Positions 7,585 to 14,582 of a stretch of 15,182 nucleotides of DNA are shown here, piece by piece. The stretch covers positions 1 through 15,182 of the forward strand of contig JALNXR010000020.1 in NCBI GenBank assembly GCA_023230265.1, written 5' to 3'. Position 1 is the stretch's first letter. Every line of letters begins with the position of its first letter. Source of the stretch: Bacteroidales bacterium (GTDB lineage: Bacteria; Bacteroidota; Bacteroidia; Bacteroidales; UBA932). A program made the translations under genes and the position numbers. A model generated the notes under the pieces. The model searched no databases. It was not told where the DNA came from and worked only from the letters and a program-made list of their open reading frames with translations.

Positions 7585-7929
7585 ATGAACCGGAATGACT
7601 GGAAAAGCAGACTCGGAGTGGTCTATTCAACAAATCCCGAGTTTCGGTATGATTCAGCAGATGAACAAAAAACGGCATCTCCTTCCAATCTCCCGCAAAA
7701 TCTTACAGTTCTAATTGACAGAAGGCACAGAGCCGGCAAGCAGGTTACCGTTGTAAAGGGATTCATGGGGGGTGAGAGAGAACTGGAAGAGCTGGGAAAA
7801 ATCCTTAAAAGCAGGTGCGGAACAGGGGGTTCTGTAAAAGAGGGAGAGATTCTGATACAGGGAGATTTGAGAGATAAGATTGTAACCATTCTCTTATCAC
7901 TTGGTCACAAGGCAAAAAGAGGAAACTGA
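7585..7929 (+). CDS. SUI1/eIF1-family translation factor (YciH-like)
   Basis: This small protein (114 residues) belongs to the SUI1/eIF1 family, represented in bacteria by YciH. In eukaryotes eIF1 polices start-codon choice. E. coli YciH behaves in vitro as an initiation-fidelity factor, but its role in Bacteroidota is not established. The N-terminus NDWKSRLGVVYSTNPEFRY is characteristic of the Bacteroidota branch. The SUI1 core follows as VLIDRRHRAGKQVTVVKGF, GGERELEELGKILKSRCGTGGSVKEGEI and IQGDLRDKIVTILLSLGHKAKR. The leader AATTGAGAT is A/T-rich with no GGAGG. The stop overlaps the DUF4271 start by one base (TGATG), making it the first gene of a compact five-gene row. Confidence 0.93.
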   Translation: MNRNDWKSRLGVVYSTNPEFRYDSADEQKTASPSNLPQNLTVLIDRRHRAGKQVTVVKGFMGGERELEELGKILKSRCGTGGSVKEGEILIQGDLRDKIVTILLSLGHKAKRGN

Positions 7930-8747
7930 TGGTCCGGGGGAGCACATATATACTCCCGGAAGACACACTTATTCTCCCGGAAAACACACTGCAGGGAATT
8001 GAGCAAAACTCTTCTTCCACAGAGAAATATCTTCCTGTGGATTCACTATGGAGAGAGTCTGCATACTCTGTGGAACAGAAGGAAGAGGAGTACGCACTCC
8101 ATCTCAGAGATAGTCAGGGTACCACTATTTCACTCTTTGCATTGATCTTTTTCCTGGCCATTATCTTTTTTTCCCGGGAGATATTTTCCATAATGATTTT
8201 TATGGGACAAACTGTGTTCAGACTTAAAAATCAATTCCGTAACGAGGAGAAACTCTCTTACACCTCACAGAGGAATCTCACTGCTTTTATCTTTTCTACA
8301 TTTTTCCCCCTGCTGCTCTCCCTGTTATTCAGTGATGTTATTGCAGATTATATCCCACTTAGCAAGAGCGGAGTTCTGTTTGCCTCCCTGGCTGCAATGG
8401 CTGGTGTGTGGCTGGTCCGTAAGGCGATTTTTAATTTTCTCTCCTGGATCACCAGGGATAAAAATACCTTCAGGCTGGTGGAAAGAATCAGCTATAATCA
8501 TATTATAATATCAGTATTACTTGCATTCCCTTTAATGACAGCAATGTTTTTACTGCCGGATATTGAATTATTAGTTCAGCTTAAGGTGCTGATATGTTGC
8601 TCCTTGCTTGTTTATGTCCTCTTTTTGATAAGAAGTTATCAAATAATAATTACCAATCATTACTCCCATTTTTTTATTATTTTGTATCTTTGCACTCTGG
8701 AATTTTTGCCTACCGCATTATTCGCAAATTATATCCTATCTCTTTAA
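7929..8747 (+). CDS. DUF4271 integral membrane protein
   Basis: This 272-residue protein resembles the DUF4271 family, which is restricted to Bacteroidota and usually sits immediately before the hemD-like gene, as here. After a polar N-terminal region of about 65 residues (a proline- and serine-containing tail) there are about six hydrophobic segments, at roughly 65-90, 117-138, 146-166, 190-210, 218-238 and 245-270. The closing phrase HFFIILYLCTLEFLPTALF is typical of the family. No catalytic motif is visible and the function is unknown. The start overlaps the SUI1 stop by one base; an ATG is used. The last 100 bases are distinctly A/T-rich and contain a probable promoter for the next gene. 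Confidence 0.82.
   Translation: MVRGSTYILPEDTLILPENTLQGIEQNSSSTEKYLPVDSLWRESAYSVEQKEEEYALHLRDSQGTTISLFALIFFLAIIFFSREIFSIMIFMGQTVFRLKNQFRNEEKLSYTSQRNLTAFIFSTFFPLLLSLLFSDVIADYIPLSKSGVLFASLAAMAGVWLVRKAIFNFLSWITRDKNTFRLVERISYNHIIISVLLAFPLMTAMFLLPDIELLVQLKVLICCSLLVYVLFLIRSYQIIITNHYSHFFIILYLCTLEFLPTALFANYILSL
8685..8692 (+). promoter_or_regulatory. Possible internal promoter for hemD-rnpA-yidD
   Basis: TATCTTTG at 8685-8692, inside the 3' end of the DUF4271 gene, is a perfect Bacteroidota -7 box in a very A/T-rich stretch. It would place a transcript start near 8696-8699, about 55 bases before the hemD-like ATG. No -33 TTG is seen at the expected distance. The same eight bases also encode part of the conserved DUF4271 C-terminus, so the match could be coincidental. 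Confidence 0.3.
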
Positions 8748-8751
8748 GAAT

Positions 8752-9489
8752 ATGAAAATCAAGAACATTCTCATTTCTCAACCCCCACCAGTAAACGGTT
8801 CTCCCTACAGTGACCTCATATCGAAGTACAAGCTAAATATCGATTTTGTTCCGTTCTTTAGGATAGAACCTCTGATGGCAAGAGAATTCCGTATGCAGAA
8901 GGTTAACATTCTTGACCACTCTGCAATTGTATTTACCGCCAGAAGTGCCATAGACTCTTTCTTTAAGCTCTGCGAGGAGTTACGTATCACCGTGCCTGAA
9001 ACCATGAAGTATTTTTGTGTTTCTGAGGCTATTGCTCTTTATTTGCAGAAACACATAGTCTATCGCAAGAGAAAAATTTTCTTTGGAAACGGGACCAACT
9101 CTTCAATTGTAGATGCTATCGGCATCAAGCATAAAGATGAGAATTTTCTCCTTTGTGTTGCCGACACCTGCAAGGCAGATCTGCATAAAATCTTTGTAAA
9201 GCACAAACTAAAGCATTCAAGTGCAATGATTGTCAAGACTGTACATAGCGATCTCTCTTCACTTAACCTTCACAAATACGATATGCTGGTCTTCTACAGT
9301 CCCTCTGACATAAAATCTCTACAGGAGAATTTTCCCGATTTTCAGCAGAACGGAATACAGTTTGCCACATTCGGTCAGACTACACTTAAAGCATTAAAAA
9401 GCGCTAAGTTAAACTCAACTGTGATTGCCCCGACTCCGGAAGCACCATCCATTGCCAAAGCACTCTCCATCTACTTTGATGAGAAGTGA
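8752..9489 (+). CDS. hemD: Uroporphyrinogen-III synthase family protein (HemD-like)
   Basis: The protein (245 residues) has the two-lobed pattern of HemD, which closes and inverts ring D of hydroxymethylbilane to give uroporphyrinogen III for haem, sirohaem and cobalamin. Supporting features are the N-terminal strand KIKNILISQPPP, the segment IDFVPFFRIEPL, HSAIVFTARSAIDSFFKLC in the first lobe and DMLVFYSPSDIKSLQENF followed by FATFGQTTLKALK and the C-terminal PTPEAPSIAKAL in the second. HemD is poorly conserved in sequence, so the fold assignment is stronger than the enzymatic one. No other tetrapyrrole gene is in the window. The gene lies four bases after DUF4271 and 12 before rnpA. Its codon use is more A/T-rich and lysine-rich than that of its neighbours. 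Confidence 0.85.
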   Translation: MKIKNILISQPPPVNGSPYSDLISKYKLNIDFVPFFRIEPLMAREFRMQKVNILDHSAIVFTARSAIDSFFKLCEELRITVPETMKYFCVSEAIALYLQKHIVYRKRKIFFGNGTNSSIVDAIGIKHKDENFLLCVADTCKADLHKIFVKHKLKHSSAMIVKTVHSDLSSLNLHKYDMLVFYSPSDIKSLQENFPDFQQNGIQFATFGQTTLKALKSAKLNSTVIAPTPEAPSIAKALSIYFDEK

Positions 9490-9501
9490 TTATGCGACAA
9501 A

Positions 9502-9906
9502 ATGGATGCCGTCTCTTATAAATTTCCCAAAAACTCCAGGCTCTCTTCACTAACCTCGGTGAATGAAGTTTTCCTGAAGGGCAGGATACTCAGGGTAAGA
9601 GGTTTCAAGGTCTTCCTCCTCCAAAACATGTCGGAGTGTAACAGGATAATGATTGCCGTACCAAAAAAGATCCACAGAAAGGCGGTTACAAGAAATCTCA
9701 TTAAAAGGAGAATCAGGGAAGCCTACAGGATTAACACAGGCATATTGAATCAAGGTAAGGGTAATTGTGCGGATATAATCCTGATATACAACTCAGATGA
9801 GATTCCTGAATTTGCCGGTTTAAAAAATACAGTTTGCAATGTCCTTAAAAAGATCAGGGGCCTTATTGATGCGGATACTCTCCCTGCCGTTCCTGTTGCT
9901 GATTAA
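9502..9906 (+). CDS. rnpA: Ribonuclease P protein component
   Basis: RnpA (134 residues) is the small basic protein subunit of RNase P. It helps the catalytic RNA bind the 5' leader of precursor tRNAs. The diagnostic RNR motif is present as [18 protein letters not shown] at about residues 60-77, preceded by [10 protein letters not shown]. The N-terminus begins with the usual basic, hydrophobic segment ([20 protein letters not shown]). The C-terminal 15 or so residues are not conserved in the family. The ATG follows CGACAAA, with no Shine-Dalgarno. Its 3' end overlaps yidD. Unlike in many phyla, rpmH and dnaA are not nearby; the hemD-like neighbour is the usual Bacteroidota arrangement. Confidence 0.95.
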   Translation: MDAVSYKFPKNSRLSSLTSVNEVFLKGRILRVRGFKVFLLQNMSECNRIMIAVPKKIHRKAVTRNLIKRRIREAYRINTGILNQGKGNCADIILIYNSDEIPEFAGLKNTVCNVLKKIRGLIDADTLPAVPVAD

Positions 9907-10087
9907 ATTCTATCAGCTCTGCATCTCTCCCTATAAACCACCCTCCTGCAGGTTTACTCCAACCTGTTCTGAGTACTCGTTACAGGCCTTTAAAAAATAT
10001 GGTCCTTTAAAAGGTTTCTTTCTCTCATTCAAAAGGATAATCAGATGTCATCCCTGGGGAGGAAACGGGTATGATCCCCTGCCCTGA
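9869..10087 (+). CDS. yidD: Membrane protein insertion efficiency factor YidD
   Basis: YidD (72 residues from this start) is a small inner-membrane-associated protein that improves YidC-dependent insertion of membrane proteins. Conserved signatures are a hydrophobic N-terminus ([19 protein letters not shown]), the cysteine-bearing core [23 protein letters not shown] and the C-terminal [17 protein letters not shown]. Three conserved cysteines are present (CRF, TCS, RCH). The open frame reaches back to an ATG at 9839, which would add ten residues and enlarge the overlap with rnpA to 68 bases. The ATG at 9869 is preferred because the family begins close to it and an AGGGG lies eight bases upstream. 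It still overlaps rnpA by 38 bases, so the two are likely coupled. Confidence 0.92.
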   Translation: MRILSLPFLLLIKFYQLCISPYKPPSCRFTPTCSEYSLQAFKKYGPLKGFFLSFKRIIRCHPWGGNGYDPLP

Positions 10088-10131
10088 TACATTAAAACAC
10101 TGATAAACGGGTAAATTATTTTCTCCGGATT

Positions 10132-11916
10132 CTATAGAGCTATTCCAAAACGTTTGTAAACCTTTTCCTTATTGGGTTCATCCTTTGACAGGTTAATAAT
10201 TTCCTGTTTTGAAATCTGTAACAGATCCAGAAGCACCATTCCGTCAACACAATAGTTAAAATCAGGGTCAACATTAAACTTGATTATCCGGGAGTTGATC
10301 TTAAGATACTTCTTGACAAGTGTGGGGAGGCGGTATTCGTTATTGCTCAACCTCATAAGATAGCGGTCAAATTTTTCCAAACTCTCCATCTTGTTAAGCA
10401 TAAGATCATCTACAGAACACCTTAGATAATCGGGGAAAAAGGGATTTTTTGGGATTATATATTGCTCCAGCTCCTTAACAGAGTAGTTCTGCTGCAGATA
10501 ATAAATTATAAGACTTCTGTAGAATTTAGGATACCATGAACTTATGCTCACCGGCCCCATAAGATAACGGATTTCCGGGTTGTTGAGGGCAGAATAAAAA
10601 AGCCCTTTTATCAGAAGTATCAGGGGCAGGGTCTCTTTCTGATAATCCAGAACAACAAAGGAACGTCCCAACTCTATAGCCTGGTTGAGAATATCCAGCA
10701 TTGGTTTCTCATATCCAAAAAGTGTGTTGGAATACAATCCTTTGACACCTTTTGTTTTGAGGATCTCCTTCCCGAATCCCAACCGGTATGCACCCACGAG
10801 TCTGGATTTTCGTTTATCCCAAAGGATCAAATGTTTGTAATATTCGTCATAACTGTCCAGATCAAGAGGTTTCCCGGTACCTTCACCTATAGCTCTAAAG
10901 GACTCCTCCCTCCTTCTCCCCAGCTCATGCATCATAAGGGGGATTGACTGGAAATCTGTAAAATAACAAGCATAGTGCCCTGTTGTAAACAGTAGTTTAT
11001 TGTGAGGCAGTGAGAGGATCTCCTTCATCAAAGCCCTTCTGTTTTTAGGAAGAGCAATGGGAACAATCTCTTTGTCTGCAATCCATTTCTTCTCTTTTTT
11101 TACATTTCCTTCAAGGGCGTAGCTCCTGGATTTAAGGTATCTGCCCAGAGATTTTATATCCTTATAATCACCTACCTCAGAAGCTGATATCACACGGCCA
11201 ATCCTTACCGAGACAACTCTTCCCTTTTTATTGAGAAGTTCACGGGGAAGTCTTATTGTTCTAAGCACAGGATGAATTCTACCCACCACATGAAAAAATT
11301 TTGAGTTGGTTCCGTGGCAATAAACAGGAATAACGGGAACTCCGGCGTTTTTTATAAGTTTAATTATTGAGGGCTGCCACTCTTTGTCCCTGATAATGGC
11401 CGAACCGTAGTGAGAGGAGACCTCACCTGCAGGGAAAAGTCCGAGGCAGCCTCCGGTTGCCAGATGTTCATTAGCCATTCTCAGGCCGGAAAAGCTGCTT
11501 TTTAGATCTTTGCCATTCTCAAAGGGGTTGACGGGAAAGAAAAAATCCTTAAGATTGGGTATGTTTGAGAGAATAAAGTTTGTTACAAATTTTATATCAG
11601 GCCTTACCGAGCTAAATATATTGAGGAGAATCATTCCGTCTATTGCTCCGTAGGGATGGTTTGATACAAATATGAATGGCCCCTCTTGGGGAATATTCTC
11701 CAACTCCCTGTCATCCAGCTCGTACTGAACACCAAACTCTTTAAGCAGGGCTGTTGAAAATTCCCTGCCATTAAATTGAGCAAAACGGCTGTATTTTTTG
11801 TTTATTCTGTTGAATCCCAGAAACCACATAATAAATGCGGCAGCAATATCTCCCAGAAGTCCCCGTATTTTTATGGCACTTTTTATGTTTTGTCTGGTTA
11901 CAACTTTAGTTATCAT
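10132..11916 (-). CDS. Bifunctional PlsC-type plus GNAT-type acyltransferase (OlsF/Gls-like aminolipid synthesis)
   Basis: This 594-residue protein fuses two acyltransferase modules. The N-terminal lysophospholipid acyltransferase domain shows NHPYGAIDG (H87, D93) and FPAGEVSSHYGSA near 160, the variant motifs of the hemolysin/OlsA-like branch. The C-terminal half, from about 290 to 480, matches OlsB-like N-acyltransferases: FRAIGEGTGKPLDLDSYDEYYKHLILWD near 335-365, then VGAYRLGFG and YLMGPVSISSWY. Together they could N-acylate and then O-acylate an amino acid, as described for OlsF (ornithine lipids) or for the glycine-lipid enzymes of Bacteroides. The amino acid cannot be read from the sequence. 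About 100 C-terminal residues are lineage-specific. It is convergent with yidD (44-base gap, no clear terminator) and divergent from uvrC. Confidence 0.85.
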   Translation of the reverse strand: MITKVVTRQNIKSAIKIRGLLGDIAAAFIMWFLGFNRINKKYSRFAQFNGREFSTALLKEFGVQYELDDRELENIPQEGPFIFVSNHPYGAIDGMILLNIFSSVRPDIKFVTNFILSNIPNLKDFFFPVNPFENGKDLKSSFSGLRMANEHLATGGCLGLFPAGEVSSHYGSAIIRDKEWQPSIIKLIKNAGVPVIPVYCHGTNSKFFHVVGRIHPVLRTIRLPRELLNKKGRVVSVRIGRVISASEVGDYKDIKSLGRYLKSRSYALEGNVKKEKKWIADKEIVPIALPKNRRALMKEILSLPHNKLLFTTGHYACYFTDFQSIPLMMHELGRRREESFRAIGEGTGKPLDLDSYDEYYKHLILWDKRKSRLVGAYRLGFGKEILKTKGVKGLYSNTLFGYEKPMLDILNQAIELGRSFVVLDYQKETLPLILLIKGLFYSALNNPEIRYLMGPVSISSWYPKFYRSLIIYYLQQNYSVKELEQYIIPKNPFFPDYLRCSVDDLMLNKMESLEKFDRYLMRLSNNEYRLPTLVKKYLKINSRIIKFNVDPDFNYCVDGMVLLDLLQISKQEIINLSKDEPNKEKVYKRFGIAL

Positions 11917-11923
11917 AGAATAG

Positions 11924-11931
11924 CAAATATA
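11924..11931 (-). promoter_or_regulatory. Possible -7 box very close to the acyltransferase start
   Basis: On the minus strand TATATTTG (11931 to 11924) fits TAnnTTTG. It ends only seven bases before the ATG at 11916, which would leave a leader of about five bases or a nearly leaderless message. There is no -33 TTG at the right distance. Either the leader is very short or this match is accidental. Confidence 0.3.
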
Positions 11932-11937
11932 AGATAA

Positions 11938-11965
11938 TTGTTATTTTTACGAAAATATATCTTTA
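11938..11965 (+). promoter_or_regulatory. Weak promoter candidate for uvrC
   Basis: TATCTTTA at 11958-11965 matches the Bacteroidota -7 consensus except for its last base. A TTG at 11938-11940 lies 17 bases upstream, slightly closer than usual. The leader to the uvrC ATG at 12008 would be roughly 40 bases. Confidence 0.3.
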
Positions 11966-12007
11966 GTGATCTGCTCACAAAAGATTGTTTAATACTGATA
12001 AGAGTGT

Positions 12008-13852
12008 ATGGAAAAGCAGAAAGATGAAAGAGGTGAAAGGCTCAGGGAGTATGTAAAGATACTTCCTGCAGAACCGGGTGTTTACAGATTCCTGGATAAA
12101 GAGGGAAATATTATATACATAGGGAAGGCCAAAAACCTCAGGAACAGAGTTTCCCAATATTTTCACTCTCCTCTTTCACAATCTCCCAAAACCCGTGTGA
12201 TGGTCTCAAAGATTGAATCGATCCAACACACTGTGGTTGAGAATGAAGAAGATGCTTTTCTGTTGGAAAACAATCTGATCAAGCAGTTCCTCCCAAGATA
12301 TAATGTAATGCTTAAGGATAGCAAGAGTTATCCCTGGATCTGTATCAAAAACGAGCCCTTTCCAAGAGTCATGATCACCCGTAAATTTGTCAGGGATGGC
12401 TCTGTCTATTTTGGTCCATACAGTTCTGCCTATTATGCCCACTCTCTTGTAGAACTTATCTCCTCGCTCTTCTATCTCAGGAACTGCAAATTATCCCTGA
12501 CACAAGAGAATATCAAGACAAAAAAATGGCGTCCCTGCCTCAATTACCATATCGGCAAATGCAAAGCACCCTGCGCCGGAAAGATCTCTCAGGAGGAGTA
12601 CGAAGAGCAACTCGTAAATATCAAACTGATAATCAGAGGTGAGAGCTCATCAATAATCAAACATTTCAGGGAAAAAATGTTTAAGGCTGCCTCTGATCTC
12701 AGATTCGAGGAGGCTCAGAAGTACAAGGAAAAACTGGAGGTGATTGACCGTCATTACAGCAAATCACTGGTAGTCAGCCAAACCATTACCAATGTGGATG
12801 TCTTTACACTTGCTTTTGAAAACAATCTGGCATTCGGAAACTTTATCCGTGTTGTAAATGGCTCCATCATCCACTCTCTTAACCTTGAGTTCCGGTTGGC
12901 CATTGAGGAGGATCCGGCCTCTGTTCTGTCACTATTTATAGCAGAGATCCGGTCAAAATCTGCACCTCTCTCTCCGGAACTGATAGTTCCATATTTGCCT
13001 GACTCCGGTTTTGCCGGTTGCACCCCAAAGATACCTCTTAAGGGAGAAAAATTAAAGCTCCTGGAGCTAAGTCTCAAGAACGCAAATCTTTTTAAATCAG
13101 AACGGCTTAAACAGGAGGAGATGGTCAGGCCGCTGGAGAATAAAAAACGGGCACTGGAGGCGCTTGCAAGGGATCTCAATCTCCCCCGCCTGCCTCTGCA
13201 TATTGAATGCTTTGACAATTCAAATATCCAGGGAAAATATGCTGTGGCTGCCTGTGTGGTTTTTAAGGATGGATTCCCTTCAAAAAAAGATTATCGCCAT
13301 TTTAATATTAAAAAAGTTGCCGGTGCAAACGATTTTGCAACCATGAAGGAGGTTGTAAACAGAAGATATTCAAGAGTTCTGACAGAAAAGAGCCCATTGC
13401 CCGATCTTGTTGTGGTTGACGGAGGAAAAGGGCAGTTGAATTTTGCACGGGAGGCCCTTTCTGAGTTGGATCTGGAGGATAAAATCTTTCTCGTGGGAAT
13501 CGCCAAGAGAATGGAGGAGCTCTTTATTCCGGGAGATCCTGACCCCCTGTTCCTGGACAAAAACTCTGCATCCCTCAGGCTTATAATGCAGATGCGGGAT
13601 GAGGCCCACCGTTTCGGAATCACTCACCACCGCAATCTCAGAAGCAAGGGTCAACTCCCGTCAGCTTTGTCCGGTATTAAAGGGATAGGGACTAAGAGCG
13701 AACAGATATTGCTCTCCAGATATAAAAGCCTTGCGGCCATCAGAAAAGCCCCGGCAGAGGAGATCGAAAAACTTATAGGAAAAAGGGGAGCATCGCTGCT
13801 CAGGTTGTGGTTTGAACAAGAGAGCTCCGGTGCCACAGATACCAGCCTTTGA
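12008..13852 (+). CDS. uvrC: UvrABC system protein C (excinuclease subunit C)
   Basis: UvrC (614 residues) makes the two incisions flanking bulky lesions in nucleotide excision repair after UvrA/UvrB have located damage. The N-terminal GIY-YIG nuclease reads EPGVYRFLDKEGNIIYIGK (G24-V25-Y26 and Y37-I38-G39), followed by LRNRV and the glutamate in FLLENNLIKQ. Cysteines C160, C177, C185 and C189 match the spacing C-x7-C-x3-C of the iron-sulfur ligands described in E. coli UvrC. A UVR motif (FREKMFKAASDLRFEEAQKY) lies near 215-235. The RNase-H-like nuclease shows D403 (ECFDNSNIQG), D471 (VVVDGGKGQ) and H534 (DEAHRFGITHHR). A helix-hairpin-helix (SGIKGIGTKSEQILL) is near the end. All catalytic residues are present. 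Its last 53 bases overlap the 3' end of pnuC on the other strand. Confidence 0.97.
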   Translation: MEKQKDERGERLREYVKILPAEPGVYRFLDKEGNIIYIGKAKNLRNRVSQYFHSPLSQSPKTRVMVSKIESIQHTVVENEEDAFLLENNLIKQFLPRYNVMLKDSKSYPWICIKNEPFPRVMITRKFVRDGSVYFGPYSSAYYAHSLVELISSLFYLRNCKLSLTQENIKTKKWRPCLNYHIGKCKAPCAGKISQEEYEEQLVNIKLIIRGESSSIIKHFREKMFKAASDLRFEEAQKYKEKLEVIDRHYSKSLVVSQTITNVDVFTLAFENNLAFGNFIRVVNGSIIHSLNLEFRLAIEEDPASVLSLFIAEIRSKSAPLSPELIVPYLPDSGFAGCTPKIPLKGEKLKLLELSLKNANLFKSERLKQEEMVRPLENKKRALEALARDLNLPRLPLHIECFDNSNIQGKYAVAACVVFKDGFPSKKDYRHFNIKKVAGANDFATMKEVVNRRYSRVLTEKSPLPDLVVVDGGKGQLNFAREALSELDLEDKIFLVGIAKRMEELFIPGDPDPLFLDKNSASLRLIMQMRDEAHRFGITHHRNLRSKGQLPSALSGIKGIGTKSEQILLSRYKSLAAIRKAPAEEIEKLIGKRGASLLRLWFEQESSGATDTSL

Positions 13853-14495
13853 GCGAGTTAATCAGATAAAATACCCACATCACCACCATCAGCAGAGAGT
13901 GTTCCTCTCCTGAAGTCCAGGCTAATATCCACATTATTACACTAATAACATTCACTGCAGCCCATAGCGGCCACTGCTCCATATAGGTCCTCACCATCAG
14001 GAACATTGCAATCACAGAGAGTACATTGGTTGCTGCATCTTTAAAAGGCTGGGGATCTCCGGCATATCTTAAAACAAATCCTGTAAGAATCACCGCTGCA
14101 GTAGAACCTGTAAGCAGCAACAGTCTCTGCTGCATATTCATCCTTTTTGACGTTACCGTTACCGAATCTTTCTCCTCCCGTCTTTTAACCCACATAAACC
14201 ACCCCACAAACTGCATCGGTAGATAGTAGAGGGCATTCAAAAGTGCATCTCCGTACAGGTCTGCCTTATAAGATATCCAGGCGTACAAAGTGACATTGAT
14301 CAGACCAAACAGATAGTTAAAAATATTGCCCCTTGCCACCAGAACCACACAGACCACACCACTCACTGCAGCTGTTATTCCTATAAAATCGGCCGATGAA
14401 GTCAACAGCGAATAGATAACCGTACATGTAATTACCCCCCCTATAAGGAACCAGTCGAACGGCTTTAGATTGATAATATTTTTAAACTTAATCAT
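13800..14495 (-). CDS. pnuC: PnuC-family vitamin-precursor transporter
   Basis: The product (231 residues from the ATG at 14495) is a small multi-helix membrane protein of the PnuC family. These are energy-independent facilitators for nicotinamide riboside (PnuC) or, in related branches, thiamine (PnuT) or riboflavin. About seven hydrophobic segments are visible, with the family phrases FNYLFGLINVTLYAWISYKADLYGDALLNALYYLPMQ and, at the C-terminus, NVISVIMWILAW and LYLINSLKGWYLW-like text. The exact vitamin is uncertain. The frame is open upstream through two in-frame copies of MYDKPVS to a GTG at 14543, so ATGs at 14516 and 14537 are alternatives. Start 14495 is chosen because the conserved protein (MIKFKNIINLKPFDWFLIGG) begins there. 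The C-terminal residues SSLVQTTT lie in the tail-to-tail overlap with uvrC. No riboswitch was recognised upstream. Confidence 0.86.
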   Translation of the reverse strand: MIKFKNIINLKPFDWFLIGGVITCTVIYSLLTSSADFIGITAAVSGVVCVVLVARGNIFNYLFGLINVTLYAWISYKADLYGDALLNALYYLPMQFVGWFMWVKRREEKDSVTVTSKRMNMQQRLLLLTGSTAAVILTGFVLRYAGDPQPFKDAATNVLSVIAMFLMVRTYMEQWPLWAAVNVISVIMWILAWTSGEEHSLLMVVMWVFYLINSLKGWYLWHRSSLVQTTT

Positions 14496-14558
14496 AGATA
14501 CTGGTTTGTCATACATAGATACTGGTTTGTCATACATTGACACTGTTTTGTCATAGCA
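14496..14558 (-). repeat. 21-bp tandem repeat directly upstream of pnuC
   Basis: Two identical 21-bp units (14496-14516, 14517-14537) and a third diverged unit (14538-14558, 15 of 21 positions the same) abut the pnuC ATG at 14495. Read in the pnuC phase the units encode CYDKTVS, MYDKPVS, MYDKPVS. Each of the two identical copies therefore starts with an ATG in frame with the gene. The frame is closed upstream of the array by a TAA. The array fills most of the gap between the beta-barrel gene and pnuC. No inverted repeat or promoter box was seen in it. Confidence 0.9.
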
Positions 14559-14582
14559 GTGGCGGGCTTATCCATATACTAA

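Noticed and set aside
9839..9868. Longer yidD start
   Set aside because: Would add ten non-conserved residues and widen the overlap with rnpA; the ATG at 9869 has a better upstream AGGGG.
14496..14582. TPP or NAD riboswitch upstream of pnuC
   Set aside because: The gap is under 90 bases and is mostly the 21-bp repeat; no conserved riboswitch core or stem pattern was seen.
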